A stretch of DNA of 64,000 nucleotides from assembly GCA_004212735.1 (NCBI GenBank), contig SHBD01000001.1, positions 124,001 to 188,000 on the forward strand, in the 5' to 3' direction. The position numbers and the translations under genes are program-made. This document shows positions 8,774 to 16,654 of the stretch, one piece after another (the first letter of the stretch is position 1; each line of letters begins with the position of its first letter). Under the pieces are notes generated by a model. That model searched no databases, was not told the DNA's origin, and was given only the letters and a program-made list of their open reading frames with translations. The DNA comes from SAR116 cluster bacterium. GTDB taxonomy: Bacteria; Pseudomonadota; Alphaproteobacteria; Puniceispirillales; Puniceispirillaceae.

Positions 8774-10635
8774 CATTCGCCATTCTCCCCGTCTGTCATT
8801 GGCGGTTCATTGCCTGCATTGATGTGAAGATTACCGTTGTGGGTCGCGGCATCGCTGGGTTTGATCGCCTCGATCTTTGAGCCGGGAAACAGCATCAGGA
8901 TGGTCTTCACCAATGGCGTCTCGGTGATTTCATATTTAAGGGCATCAGCCTGTTCGGCACGTTCTTCGGCGAGGGTTTTGCCGCCGGGTCCATCTGATAT
9001 CGAGACCAGCCAACGCTGCCCGGTCCATTCGGTCAGATATTTTGCCAAATCGCCGATCAGTGAGTCAGGTGCCCTTTCTGTTAGCGCCACTTCCAGAGAT
9101 CCGGGGTGAAGTGCAACAAGGCGCAGATGCGTGCGCACCCGTGCGGCCAGCAACATTTCATCTTTGGCTTCGGCAAGAGTGGCGATGTCAGCAAGGCTGG
9201 TGATAGAGGGTGCGGCTACATCCTTTGGCGGCGGTTCCGCTGGCGTGGTCTCGCCAGGATGGGCTTCGGCTGGAAGAATTCCTGCCAGGTGAGACTCAAT
9301 GTCTGGTGGCATGTTATCGGCTAAAGCCTGCTGTTGTCCGCCATTGCCAGACATGTGCATGGAGGTGGTGGGATGGGCAACGGGTTCAGCTTCCAGCGGA
9401 GCAGAAGATTGTTGCACCGATTCGGCTGGTGGCGCGGTGCTGCCCTTCGTTGCAGCTGAAGTTTCCTTCACCCTGGTATGAGGAGCGTTTGGAAGCTTTT
9501 GCAGAATGTCTCCCGGGGTTGGCATGTTTGCCGTGTGGGCAAGGCGGATTACCAGCATCTCAAAGGCTGCTGCCGGGTTTGGTGCTTTGCTGACTTCTTC
9601 ATGTCCTCTAAGCAACATCTGCCACGCACGCCCCAGTTTGGCGATACCCAAATCACCGAGCGCGGCAATACCGGGGCGTTCACTCTCGATCAGATCGGCA
9701 AGATCTGCGCCGGCGGCAGCCAGACTTGCCTGATGGATGATGTTCAACAGGTCGGCGACGACCATTTCGGCTTCTGCACCATTCTTGTGCACCCGCGCGA
9801 ACTGTAACAGTGCCGCTGCGGCATCGCCGGCAAAAATTGCTTGCAGAATGCCAAGTGACTCCCCCCGGCCAGGCCGGCCAAGCATCTCATTGACGGCACC
9901 CTCAACCAATTTGTCCGCTGTCATCGCTGCTGCCTGGTCGAGCATTGACAGCGCATCACGTACCGATCCCTCAGCCGCCACGGCAATTGTGCGCAGAGCA
10001 GCCGCATCATAGGTGATGCCTTCCTGATCACAGATTTTTTGAAGGTGCTCCTCAAGCATGTCGGCTGACACGCGGCGCAGATCATAGCGTTGGCACCGGG
10101 ACAGGATGGTCACGGGAACTTTGCGGATTTCGGTTGTCGCAAAGATGAATTTAACAGCTTCAGGTGGCTCCTCAAGTGTTTTGAGCAAAGCATTGAATGC
10201 GCTTTTCGACATCATATGAACTTCGTCGATGATGTAGATCTTGTAGCGTGCAGACACCGGGCGATAGCCAACGCCCTCGATGATCTCGCGCGCATCATCG
10301 ACGCCTGTATGGCTTGCCGCGTCAATCTCCAGCACATCAACATGTCGTCCAGCACCAATGGCTGTGCATGGCTCGCAGCTACCGCAGGGTTCCAGCGTTT
10401 CTTTGCCGCTGCCATTCACGCCGATGCAGTTAAGCCCTTTGGCAAGAAGGCGTGCCGTTGAGGTTTTGCCAATGCCGCGAACCCCTGTCAGGACAAAGGC
10501 ATGCGCGAGTCGTTTCATCTCAAGCGCATTGCTCAGAGTGCGGACAAGCGCTTCCTGACCAATCAGGGCGGCAAACGTTTCTGGTCGGTATTTGCGTGCA
10601 AGAACGCGATAGGCTGTTGGTGCCTCTTGGCTCAT
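8773..10635 (-). CDS. dnaX: DNA polymerase III subunits gamma and tau
   Basis: Clamp-loader ATPase of 620 residues. It starts MSQEAPTAYRVLARKYRP; Walker A GVRGIGKT is at residues 51-58, four cysteines around CGSCEPC form the zinc module, Walker B is YIIDEVHMM, and the sensor region is TILSRCQRYDLRR. The proline/alanine-rich stretch from about residue 385 and the C-terminal domain correspond to tau domains IV-V. I saw no A-rich slippery heptamer at the end of domain III, so a separate gamma product by frameshift is not supported. A longer frame to 10746 runs through the SRP RNA gene and is rejected as the start. Confidence 0.95.
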   Translation of the reverse strand: MSQEAPTAYRVLARKYRPETFAALIGQEALVRTLSNALEMKRLAHAFVLTGVRGIGKTSTARLLAKGLNCIGVNGSGKETLEPCGSCEPCTAIGAGRHVDVLEIDAASHTGVDDAREIIEGVGYRPVSARYKIYIIDEVHMMSKSAFNALLKTLEEPPEAVKFIFATTEIRKVPVTILSRCQRYDLRRVSADMLEEHLQKICDQEGITYDAAALRTIAVAAEGSVRDALSMLDQAAAMTADKLVEGAVNEMLGRPGRGESLGILQAIFAGDAAAALLQFARVHKNGAEAEMVVADLLNIIHQASLAAAGADLADLIESERPGIAALGDLGIAKLGRAWQMLLRGHEEVSKAPNPAAAFEMLVIRLAHTANMPTPGDILQKLPNAPHTRVKETSAATKGSTAPPAESVQQSSAPLEAEPVAHPTTSMHMSGNGGQQQALADNMPPDIESHLAGILPAEAHPGETTPAEPPPKDVAAPSITSLADIATLAEAKDEMLLAARVRTHLRLVALHPGSLEVALTERAPDSLIGDLAKYLTEWTGQRWLVSISDGPGGKTLAEERAEQADALKYEITETPLVKTILMLFPGSKIEAIKPSDAATHNGNLHINAGNEPPMTDGENGE

Positions 10636-10666
10636 TGTTGACGACCTGTCCTCGCAATCAGCTAGC

Positions 10667-10756
10667 GGAAGACTGGACGACCCATGAACAGTCCACTGCG
10701 GCTGCTTCCTCTCGGACCTGACCGGATTGGCGGGTGACATGTCCACCCAGCCTTCC
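10667..10756 (-). ncRNA. ffs: signal recognition particle RNA (4.5S, small bacterial type)
   Basis: On the minus strand the near-universal SRP apical sequence GGTCAGGTCCGAGAGGAAGC is present at 10723-10704, with the GAGA tetraloop flanked by the symmetric and asymmetric internal loops. The ends pair perfectly: GGAAGGCTGG (10756-10747) with CCAGTCTTCC (10676-10667), ten pairs including one G-U, giving an RNA of about 90 nt. ffs directly upstream of dnaX is a known alphaproteobacterial arrangement. It binds Ffh to target membrane proteins. No terminator separates it from dnaX 31 bases downstream, so processing from a longer transcript is likely. Confidence 0.92.
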
Positions 10757-10761
10757 TGACA

Positions 10762-10792
10762 CTTATATGAAACAAAGCTGGGTTTCGGACAA
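10762..10792 (-). promoter_or_regulatory. candidate sigma-70-type promoter of ffs
   Basis: Reading the minus strand, TATAAG at 10767-10762 ends five bases before the predicted 5' end of the SRP RNA, and TTGTCC at 10792-10787 could serve as a -35 box, with a somewhat long 19-base spacer. Position supports it; the spacing makes it tentative. Confidence 0.4.
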
Positions 10793-10868
10793 GCAAATTA
10801 TCATTCGCATCTCCAATCACCGTCACGTTTCTTAACAGATCTTGGAAGTCTCACTCTGCTTGGAGAAG

Positions 10869-11747
10869 TCAGGTCTTACCGATTTGTGTGCGGTTTGCCG
10901 GGTAACAGCCAAGTATTTTGACCTCCCCCTCCTCGCAATAGAAGCGCAGTTCCTCCATTGCATGCCTCATTGCTGGTGATTCGGTATGGCCCTCAACATC
11001 GACATAGAATTGAGCATGGTCGGCAAAGCCGGGTCGCATATAGCTTTCCAGCTTCGTGATGTTGACGCCATTGGTGGCAAAGCCGCCAAGCGCTTTGTAA
11101 AGCGCTGCTGGGACACTGCGCAGACGAAACACCATCGTCGTCAGCATCGGCTCGCCATTTGGTGTCGGTGTTTGCGGATCCTGCGCCATGATCAAAAAGC
11201 GCGTGGTGTTCTGCTCCGCATCCTCAGCCGAGGCGACAAGCACATCAAGATCATAGATTTCACCAGCAAGTGCTGAGGCAATGGCCCCCACCCTTTTGTC
11301 ACCGCGTGCTGCGATATCCTTCGCGGCACCAGCGGTATCTGGATGAACAATGGGTTGCAGGCCAAGCGAACGCAGACGTTCTCGGCACTGGGCCAGACCC
11401 TGTGCGTGGCTGTGCACCTCAACCAGGTCTTCAAGCCTGGCACCGCGCGGCGCGAGCAGCTGGTGGTTGACCGGCTGGAAATGTTCGCCGATGACATAAA
11501 GTCCGGACTCGGGAAGAAGGTGATGGATATCGGCAACTCGGCCAGCAATTGAGTTTTCGACTGGTACCATCGCCAGTTGCGCGTCACCCTCCTGAACAGC
11601 GAGCAGCATGTCCTCAAATGACCGGCATGGCATCGGCGTCATCTCCGGCTTGACCGCAAGACATGCCATGTGGGAATAGGCGCCAAGGCTGCCCTGAAAC
11701 GCTATTTTATTGGCCGCATCACTCACGATTCTGTCTCCATTTTTCAT
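10869..11747 (-). CDS. pheA: prephenate dehydratase
   Basis: Converts prephenate to phenylpyruvate for phenylalanine synthesis. The 292-residue protein has no chorismate mutase domain. The catalytic domain shows AFQGSLGAYSH, VPVENSIAGRV and the TTRF motif near residue 180; a C-terminal regulatory ACT domain follows (ALGGFATNGVNITKLESYMRP), which in homologues binds phenylalanine. An ATG at 11747 directly follows an in-frame GTG at 11750; the ATG is used. It is head-to-tail with kdsB, 108 bases apart. Confidence 0.94.
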   Translation of the reverse strand: MKNGDRIVSDAANKIAFQGSLGAYSHMACLAVKPEMTPMPCRSFEDMLLAVQEGDAQLAMVPVENSIAGRVADIHHLLPESGLYVIGEHFQPVNHQLLAPRGARLEDLVEVHSHAQGLAQCRERLRSLGLQPIVHPDTAGAAKDIAARGDKRVGAIASALAGEIYDLDVLVASAEDAEQNTTRFLIMAQDPQTPTPNGEPMLTTMVFRLRSVPAALYKALGGFATNGVNITKLESYMRPGFADHAQFYVDVEGHTESPAMRHAMEELRFYCEEGEVKILGCYPANRTQIGKT

Positions 11748-11855
11748 CACAGTCTCGCCATCATCTGGCCTACACAGTGATACGCGGCAGTATCAAGATG
11801 CTGGCGGCGGCTGTCAACGCCGGGTGGATGGTCTCTTGCGATGTCTGTCTGCGGA

Positions 11856-12620
11856 TCAATGGCCGAGTCTGCGGCGCGTTGCTATCAGATCATCGTTTGT
11901 GTCGACCCCGCCGGGGGCAGCATTGATTTGTGCAACTGCGATGGTCATTCCTGCTTCCAATGCGCGAAGCTGTTCCAGCTTTTCCGTGAGTTCCAGCGGA
12001 GATGGGGGCAGCCTGACAAATGCCGAGAGAGCACTGCGCCGCCAGCCATAGACGCCGACATGATGGTAATATTCGGTCGCGCCCGCGGGAATTGGCGCAC
12101 GGCTGAAGTAGAGTGCAGTGCCAAATCGGCTGGCATTTGTTGCGGGTTGATCACAGCCATTGTCCCAGGTAATCGCGGCTTTCACCACCTGAGGTCGAAC
12201 CGCCTCCTCAGCGGTGGCAGGTGTGACTAAAGTCGCCAGATCAGCACCGCTCCTGTCAAGCGCGGTGACAAGTGCTTCTGGAATGCCCGGATCCATCTCT
12301 GGTAGATCACCCTGCAGATTTAGGATGGTCTTGAAAGAGCCATTTGGGTCAATAATCTGCAGCGCTTCAAAAACTCTGTCCGAGCCGGAGGGATGATCAT
12401 CTCTGGTGATCACCGCCCGACCGCCTGCAGCACCGATTACATTGGCAATTTCCTGATGATCGGTGGCGACATAAACCGGCGCAATGTCAGCTGCCATTGC
12501 GCGCTCCCAAACATGCTGGATCATCGGTTTGCCCGCAATATCTGCCAGCGGTTTTCTGGGCAGCCTGCTTGCCGCCATTCGGGCCGGAATGATGATAACT
12601 GTGCTGTCTCTGCTGCTCAT
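11856..12620 (-). CDS. kdsB: 3-deoxy-manno-octulosonate cytidylyltransferase
   Basis: Activates Kdo to CMP-Kdo for the inner core of lipopolysaccharide. The 254-residue protein has the nucleotidyltransferase N-terminus VIIIPARMAASRLPRKPLAD, VYVATDHQEI and HPSGSDRVFEAL, and the metal/substrate segment ILNLQGDLPE. Its presence implies an LPS-bearing Gram-negative envelope. Starts at 12635 and 12656 are also in frame; 12620 fits the usual length. It is divergent from the cytochrome c gene. Confidence 0.93.
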   Translation of the reverse strand: MSSRDSTVIIIPARMAASRLPRKPLADIAGKPMIQHVWERAMAADIAPVYVATDHQEIANVIGAAGGRAVITRDDHPSGSDRVFEALQIIDPNGSFKTILNLQGDLPEMDPGIPEALVTALDRSGADLATLVTPATAEEAVRPQVVKAAITWDNGCDQPATNASRFGTALYFSRAPIPAGATEYYHHVGVYGWRRSALSAFVRLPPSPLELTEKLEQLRALEAGMTIAVAQINAAPGGVDTNDDLIATRRRLGH

Positions 12621-12783
12621 GATGCGGCAATTCATCACATATTTGGCTTTTTGCATAGGGAAAATGCATCGCTAGGCTAGGAAAGGCTTGAGAGGCCCAT
12701 GTATTTTGGGTAAGTAGACTGCAACCGTGGTGTGGTCATCATCGGTGGTCTGAATATCACGCAACAGCGTGGTCCAATGTGTG

Positions 12784-12807
12784 AGGGGAGCCCCTGTTTG
12801 TCAGGGG
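12784..12807 (+). promoter_or_regulatory. hairpin overlapping the ribosome-binding region of the cytochrome c gene
   Basis: CCCCTG (12791-12796) and CAGGGG (12802-12807) form a six-pair hairpin with a five-base loop; the 3' arm supplies the AGGGGA that should be the ribosome-binding site of the ATG at 12816. An upstream AGGGG at 12784-12788 can compete for the CCCCT arm. The geometry could tune translation; no function is shown. Confidence 0.3.
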
Positions 12808-12815
12808 AAAACAGC

Positions 12816-13385
12816 ATGGATGAGTTGGGTTTCAACAAACTGTTTGCCGGCGTTCTGCTTGCCGGTTTGTTGCTTATGGCCGGTGTCAAGTTTGCTGATA
12901 TTTTGGTGCCACATACTGAACTGGCGCAAAACGCCTATGTGATCGAAGTTCCTGAGACAACGGACGTGGCTGGTACCGCGCCTGTCGAGACGGGCCCTGA
13001 ACCAATTCTGGCCCTGCTTGCTGACGCCGATCCGGTGGCTGGTGAGAAACTTGCGAAGAAATGCACCGCCTGTCACGTGTTCGCCGCTGACGGTGCGAAC
13101 AAAGTTGGCCCTGCTCTTTGGGGAGTCGTCAATACCGCAAAGGGTGCGGTCGATGGTTTCTCCTATTCGGCAGCGCTTGCCGGTTTTGGTGGTGTTTGGG
13201 ATTACCAGTCGCTGAACGGGTTTCTGGCCAAGCCAAAAGCTTATATCTCCGGAACGAAGATGAATTTCGCTGGTTTGAAAAAGCCTAAGGACCGGGCGAA
13301 TATGATCGCCTATTTGCGTCAGCAGGCTGATGCCGCGGCAGCTCTACCAACAGCCGAAGAAATCGCAGCTGAAAGTGCCAGCTAA
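12816..13385 (+). CDS. membrane-anchored c-type cytochrome
   Basis: A 189-residue protein with an uncleaved-looking N-terminal membrane segment (residues 7-30), an acidic/alanine-proline linker (35-70) and one class I cytochrome c domain with heme motif CTACH (Cys83, Cys86, His87) and the axial Met149 in SGTKMNFAG. This is the plan of alphaproteobacterial CycM / cytochrome c-552 / cy electron carriers that link the bc1 complex to a terminal oxidase at the inner-membrane outer face. ATG 12816 follows AGGGGA. The 3' end overlaps the likely start of the HisN-like gene. Confidence 0.9.
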   Translation: MDELGFNKLFAGVLLAGLLLMAGVKFADILVPHTELAQNAYVIEVPETTDVAGTAPVETGPEPILALLADADPVAGEKLAKKCTACHVFAADGANKVGPALWGVVNTAKGAVDGFSYSAALAGFGGVWDYQSLNGFLAKPKAYISGTKMNFAGLKKPKDRANMIAYLRQQADAAAALPTAEEIAAESAS

Positions 13386-14193
13386 GAGAGCGCACTCCCG
13401 GATTCACAGCCAGCTCGACAATGCCGAGCTGGCTGTCTTTCTTTCAAACCTTGCCACGGTCAGCCGGCCAATCATCGCGCATTGGTTTCGTGCTCACCCT
13501 GACATCGAAATCAAAGCTGACACCTCCCCGGTGACCATCGCCGATAAGACTGTGGAGCTCGCTCTACGCGACGCAATTGCCAGTCGTTTTCCGGGTGATG
13601 ATATTCTCGGAGAAGAGCATGATGTCACCCGGGGAGACGGAAGCACCGGCTATCAATGGGTGATTGACCCCATTGATGGCACGAAGGCCTTCGTCTCGGG
13701 TAAGCCCACCTTTGGGTCGCTTGTTGGCCTGCTTGAGTCTGGCCGACCGGTTGCCGGGTTTTGCGACATGCCGGTGCTTGACGAACTTTACATTGGTGTT
13801 GGCACAGAAGCGTGGCTCAATGGTACACCGATCTCAGTCAGCGCTTCAAAAGATCTTGTTACATCAAGGCTGGCGACGACCTCACCGGACGCTTTCCCCC
13901 CGGGCGGACTTGCTGTATTCAACCGGATCAGCGCGCAGGCAGGGATCACGAATTATGGGGGTGACTGCCATAATTATGCACTTCTGGCAGCAGGACATAT
14001 TGATTTGGTGATTGAGGATAGTCTTGCACCCCATGACATCATGGGCGTTGTCCCCATCATGCAGGCTGCGGGTGCCTGTGTGACCGATCTACAGGGCGAC
14101 CCGGTGCGCTATCCACACACGACAAGTTTGCTTTGCGCCGCAACGCCGGAATTGCATGCTGCGGTTCTTGCCATAGTTGGGGACAGTTTCTAG
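13375..14193 (+). CDS. inositol monophosphatase family protein, probable histidinol-phosphatase
   Basis: A magnesium-dependent phosphatase with the metal motifs GEEH, WVIDPIDGTKAF and LAPHDIMGVVPI. The segment after DPIDGTKAF (VSGKPTFGSLVGL) is typical of the HisN-type histidinol-phosphatases of actinobacteria and alphaproteobacteria, so the last phosphatase step of histidine synthesis is likely; inositol-1-phosphatase activity is the alternative. I use GTG 13375, which overlaps the cytochrome stop, giving 272 residues; no in-frame ATG lies close to the conserved start, so the true start is uncertain. Codons 11-24 run through a perfect 12-pair hairpin. Confidence 0.8.
   Translation: MPAKRAHSRIHSQLDNAELAVFLSNLATVSRPIIAHWFRAHPDIEIKADTSPVTIADKTVELALRDAIASRFPGDDILGEEHDVTRGDGSTGYQWVIDPIDGTKAFVSGKPTFGSLVGLLESGRPVAGFCDMPVLDELYIGVGTEAWLNGTPISVSASKDLVTSRLATTSPDAFPPGGLAVFNRISAQAGITNYGGDCHNYALLAAGHIDLVIEDSLAPHDIMGVVPIMQAAGACVTDLQGDPVRYPHTTSLLCAATPELHAAVLAIVGDSF
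13406..13445 (+). terminator. perfect 12-pair hairpin with T-rich tail inside the start of the HisN-like gene
   Basis: ACAGCCAGCTCG (13406-13417) pairs perfectly with CGAGCTGGCTGT (13425-13436) across a seven-base loop and is followed by CTTTCTTTC. It lies 21 bases after the cytochrome c stop, where an intrinsic terminator would be expected, yet the same bases encode the N-terminal helix of the phosphatase. It may attenuate read-through into that gene. Confidence 0.55.
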
Positions 14194-14251
14194 ACTCTCT
14201 CCTGCCCGAGCCATGGCTGGCCGGCAACCGATAATGCGGGGACAAGCGAGA

Positions 14252-15181
14252 ATGATTACCATAGGCTTTTATGGCGCGGCGAAAGAAGCCGCCATGTGGC
14301 AGCGAACATTGGCTGAATTGGTGCCGGACTGCCAGGTGGTTGATTTACTGTCCGATAGGGGGCGCATGTGTGACGTTGCTCTTGTTTGGGCGCCGCCACC
14401 AAATGCTTTTGCCGGCCTGCCAAATCTTAAGGCCATTATCCTTCAGGGTCAGGGTGTTGACCATATGATGGCTGATGAAACCGCACCGCGAGATGTTCCG
14501 CTGATACGGCTGGTTGACCCCGACATGTCCGACGCGTTGAGTCACTGGGCGATCTTGAATGCGCTGGATTTCTGGCGCAACGGCCAGCATTATCGCGACC
14601 AACAGCAACAACGCAAATGGACACCGCTGCCCCAACGGCGCAGCCGTGGCGGCATTGTCGGGGTGATGGGTGTTGGCGCCATTGGCTCCGTCATTGCCGG
14701 CCGGTTTGCAGCGCTTGGGTTTCACGTTCGCGGTTGGGCGCGCACACCGCGCATTCTCGATGGTGTTGATATCTTTGCTGGAATGGAGGGGCTGGATGCT
14801 TTTGCCGATGGGGCGGAAATCATCGTTTCGGTGTTGCCCCTCACCCCACAGACGACAGCCATCATGAACAAGGATTTCTTTGGCCGACTGGCCAAGGGTG
14901 CCTTCATCATTAATGGTGGGCGTGGACCGCAAATTGACGATGATCACCTTCTGGCCGCCCTAGACTCGGGTCAGGTTGGCGGTGCCGCGCTTGATGTGTT
15001 TAGAAGCGAACCTTTGCCAGCGGACCATGATTTCTGGAGCCATCCGAAGATTTCAGTCTGGCCGCATGTTGCCGCGCAGACCAACCCCGCCACTGCCGCC
15101 CGGCAGGTTGCCGACGCCATTACCGCGGTCATGGCAGGCAAGGAGCCGGCAAACCGGGTCGATTGGAGTCGCGGCTATTAA
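14252..15181 (+). CDS. ghrA: D-2-hydroxyacid dehydrogenase, glyoxylate/hydroxypyruvate reductase A type
   Basis: A 309-residue NAD(P)-dependent reductase of the GhrA group. The Rossmann motif is GVMGVGAIGSVIAGRFAALG near residue 140, the substrate-binding Arg is in INGGRGPQID, and the catalytic Glu and His lie in SEPLP and WPHVAAQT. Likely substrates are glyoxylate and hydroxypyruvate. The ATG at 14252 follows GCGAGA; the frame extends to 14177 but those residues are not conserved in the family. Its stop overlaps the stop of the convergent peptidase gene. Confidence 0.85.
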   Translation: MITIGFYGAAKEAAMWQRTLAELVPDCQVVDLLSDRGRMCDVALVWAPPPNAFAGLPNLKAIILQGQGVDHMMADETAPRDVPLIRLVDPDMSDALSHWAILNALDFWRNGQHYRDQQQQRKWTPLPQRRSRGGIVGVMGVGAIGSVIAGRFAALGFHVRGWARTPRILDGVDIFAGMEGLDAFADGAEIIVSVLPLTPQTTAIMNKDFFGRLAKGAFIINGGRGPQIDDDHLLAALDSGQVGGAALDVFRSEPLPADHDFWSHPKISVWPHVAAQTNPATAARQVADAITAVMAGKEPANRVDWSRGY

Positions 15182-16602
15182 CTCTGCTTGTTGGCCGCAA
15201 GCTGTTCGATATAGCGAAAGATTGCCCGCAGGCCCATCGCCTCGCCGCCCCGTGGCCGCCCTGGCCGGCCACTTAAATTCCAGGCCATGACATCAATATG
15301 GGCCCAGTTGCTATCATTGCCGGCAAACCGCCGCAGGAACAGTGCCGCGGTAATGGCGCCACCAAAGCCGGTGCTGCCGGTGCTTGATAGCGTCACATGC
15401 CCATTCTCAAGATGCCGGTCATAATCATCAAAAAGTGGGAGTCGCCACAGAGGATCACCAACCTCGTCACTGGCGGCAAGAATCTGCGTGGCGGTGTCGT
15501 CCCTGTTGCAGAACAATGCCGGTAACTCGGTGCCAAGAGCGACCCGTGCGGCGCCCGTCAAAGTGGCAAAATCAATGACGAAATCGGGATCATCCTCACG
15601 GGCAAGGGTGAGCGCATCGGCGAGCACAAGCCGCCCTTCGGCATCGGTGTTGCCAACCTCGACCTTGATGCCGGCGCGTGTGTCAATCACATCCAGTGGC
15701 CGCATTGACCGATCCGAAACTGCGTTTTCCGCGGCGGCAACAAGCACCCGCAACCTGACAGGAAGCTTTGCGGCCATGATGGCCATGGCCAACCCCAGCA
15801 CTATCGCCGAGCCACCCATATCCTTTTTCATCATTTCCATCGCCTTTGATGGCTTCAGGTCAAGGCCGCCCGAGTCAAAGGTGATCCCTTTTCCAACAAG
15901 GGTGATTTTCGGCCCTGTGTCGCCCCATGAAAAATCAATCAGACGAGGAGCGATTTCGGCGGCGCGGCCAACAATGTTGATCGCCGGAAAGGATTTTTGC
16001 AGATCATTGCCACTTACAATTGTGATAGCGGCTCCAAATGTCTTGGCAAGATCGGTTGCACTATCCTCTAAACCCTGCGGCGTCATGTGGTTCGCGGGCG
16101 TGTTGATAAGATCGCGGCAGAACCAGACCCCCTCGACCAATCCAAGCAGACGGTCGGCACTGACTCCTCCCGGAATGGCCAAATGAGTCATGAGATGATT
16201 CGACTTGTCCGTGCTGCTCTCGCCATTTTTGTAGGTGTCAAAGCTATATTCTGACAGGGCCCAGCCAAGTGCCAGCATTTCATAGGCCACCGTGTCGAGC
16301 TTTGTTCCCTGGGTGGGATCGATGTGCCATCCCCCGGGTGGCAGGGCCTTCGCAAGGCAGGCACCATCCCAGATATCATGTTTGCCAATAACACCGATGG
16401 CGGCATTGATACCGCCATCATCCGTTGGGATAATCAGTGCTGTTCCTGCCTTGCCGGAAAAGGCATGCGCTTTAATCCAGTTTTTGGCAAAGGGCTCGGT
16501 AGCCTCGCACCAAGCTGCCCAGTCATCGGCGTGGACCAGAACCAGTGCGTTTGTTCCCTTGGCCGACTCCTGCAAGCCGTAATCCGTAATTATCCTGTTC
16601 AT
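15178..16602 (-). CDS. M17 leucyl aminopeptidase family protein
   Basis: Cytoplasmic dizinc aminopeptidase of 474 residues. The catalytic domain has the metal and active-site segments VGKGITFDSGGLDLKP, MKKDMGGSA and the M17 signature NTDAEGRLVLADAL with the catalytic Arg. The N-terminal regulatory domain is shorter than in E. coli PepA, as in the second alphaproteobacterial M17 group, so I give no symbol. The ATG at 16602 is preceded by GGGAG at a good distance; an ATG at 16620 is possible. Confidence 0.88.
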   Translation of the reverse strand: MNRIITDYGLQESAKGTNALVLVHADDWAAWCEATEPFAKNWIKAHAFSGKAGTALIIPTDDGGINAAIGVIGKHDIWDGACLAKALPPGGWHIDPTQGTKLDTVAYEMLALGWALSEYSFDTYKNGESSTDKSNHLMTHLAIPGGVSADRLLGLVEGVWFCRDLINTPANHMTPQGLEDSATDLAKTFGAAITIVSGNDLQKSFPAINIVGRAAEIAPRLIDFSWGDTGPKITLVGKGITFDSGGLDLKPSKAMEMMKKDMGGSAIVLGLAMAIMAAKLPVRLRVLVAAAENAVSDRSMRPLDVIDTRAGIKVEVGNTDAEGRLVLADALTLAREDDPDFVIDFATLTGAARVALGTELPALFCNRDDTATQILAASDEVGDPLWRLPLFDDYDRHLENGHVTLSSTGSTGFGGAITAALFLRRFAGNDSNWAHIDVMAWNLSGRPGRPRGGEAMGLRAIFRYIEQLAANKQS

Positions 16603-16654
16603 TCTGGCATTATCTCCCATGACAAAATTCAGCAACCCCAAAAAGCAATCGGGT

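Noticed and set aside
10027-10050. A-rich run in dnaX as a programmed frameshift site
   Set aside because: The minus-strand AAAAAAT lies around residue 200, inside the ATPase core, far from where a gamma-type truncation would occur, and the codon phase does not fit a slippery heptamer.
10636-10746. N-terminal extension of DnaX by 37 residues
   Set aside because: The extension overlaps the SRP RNA and is not DnaX-like; the family start MSQEAPTAYRVLARKYRP is at 10635.
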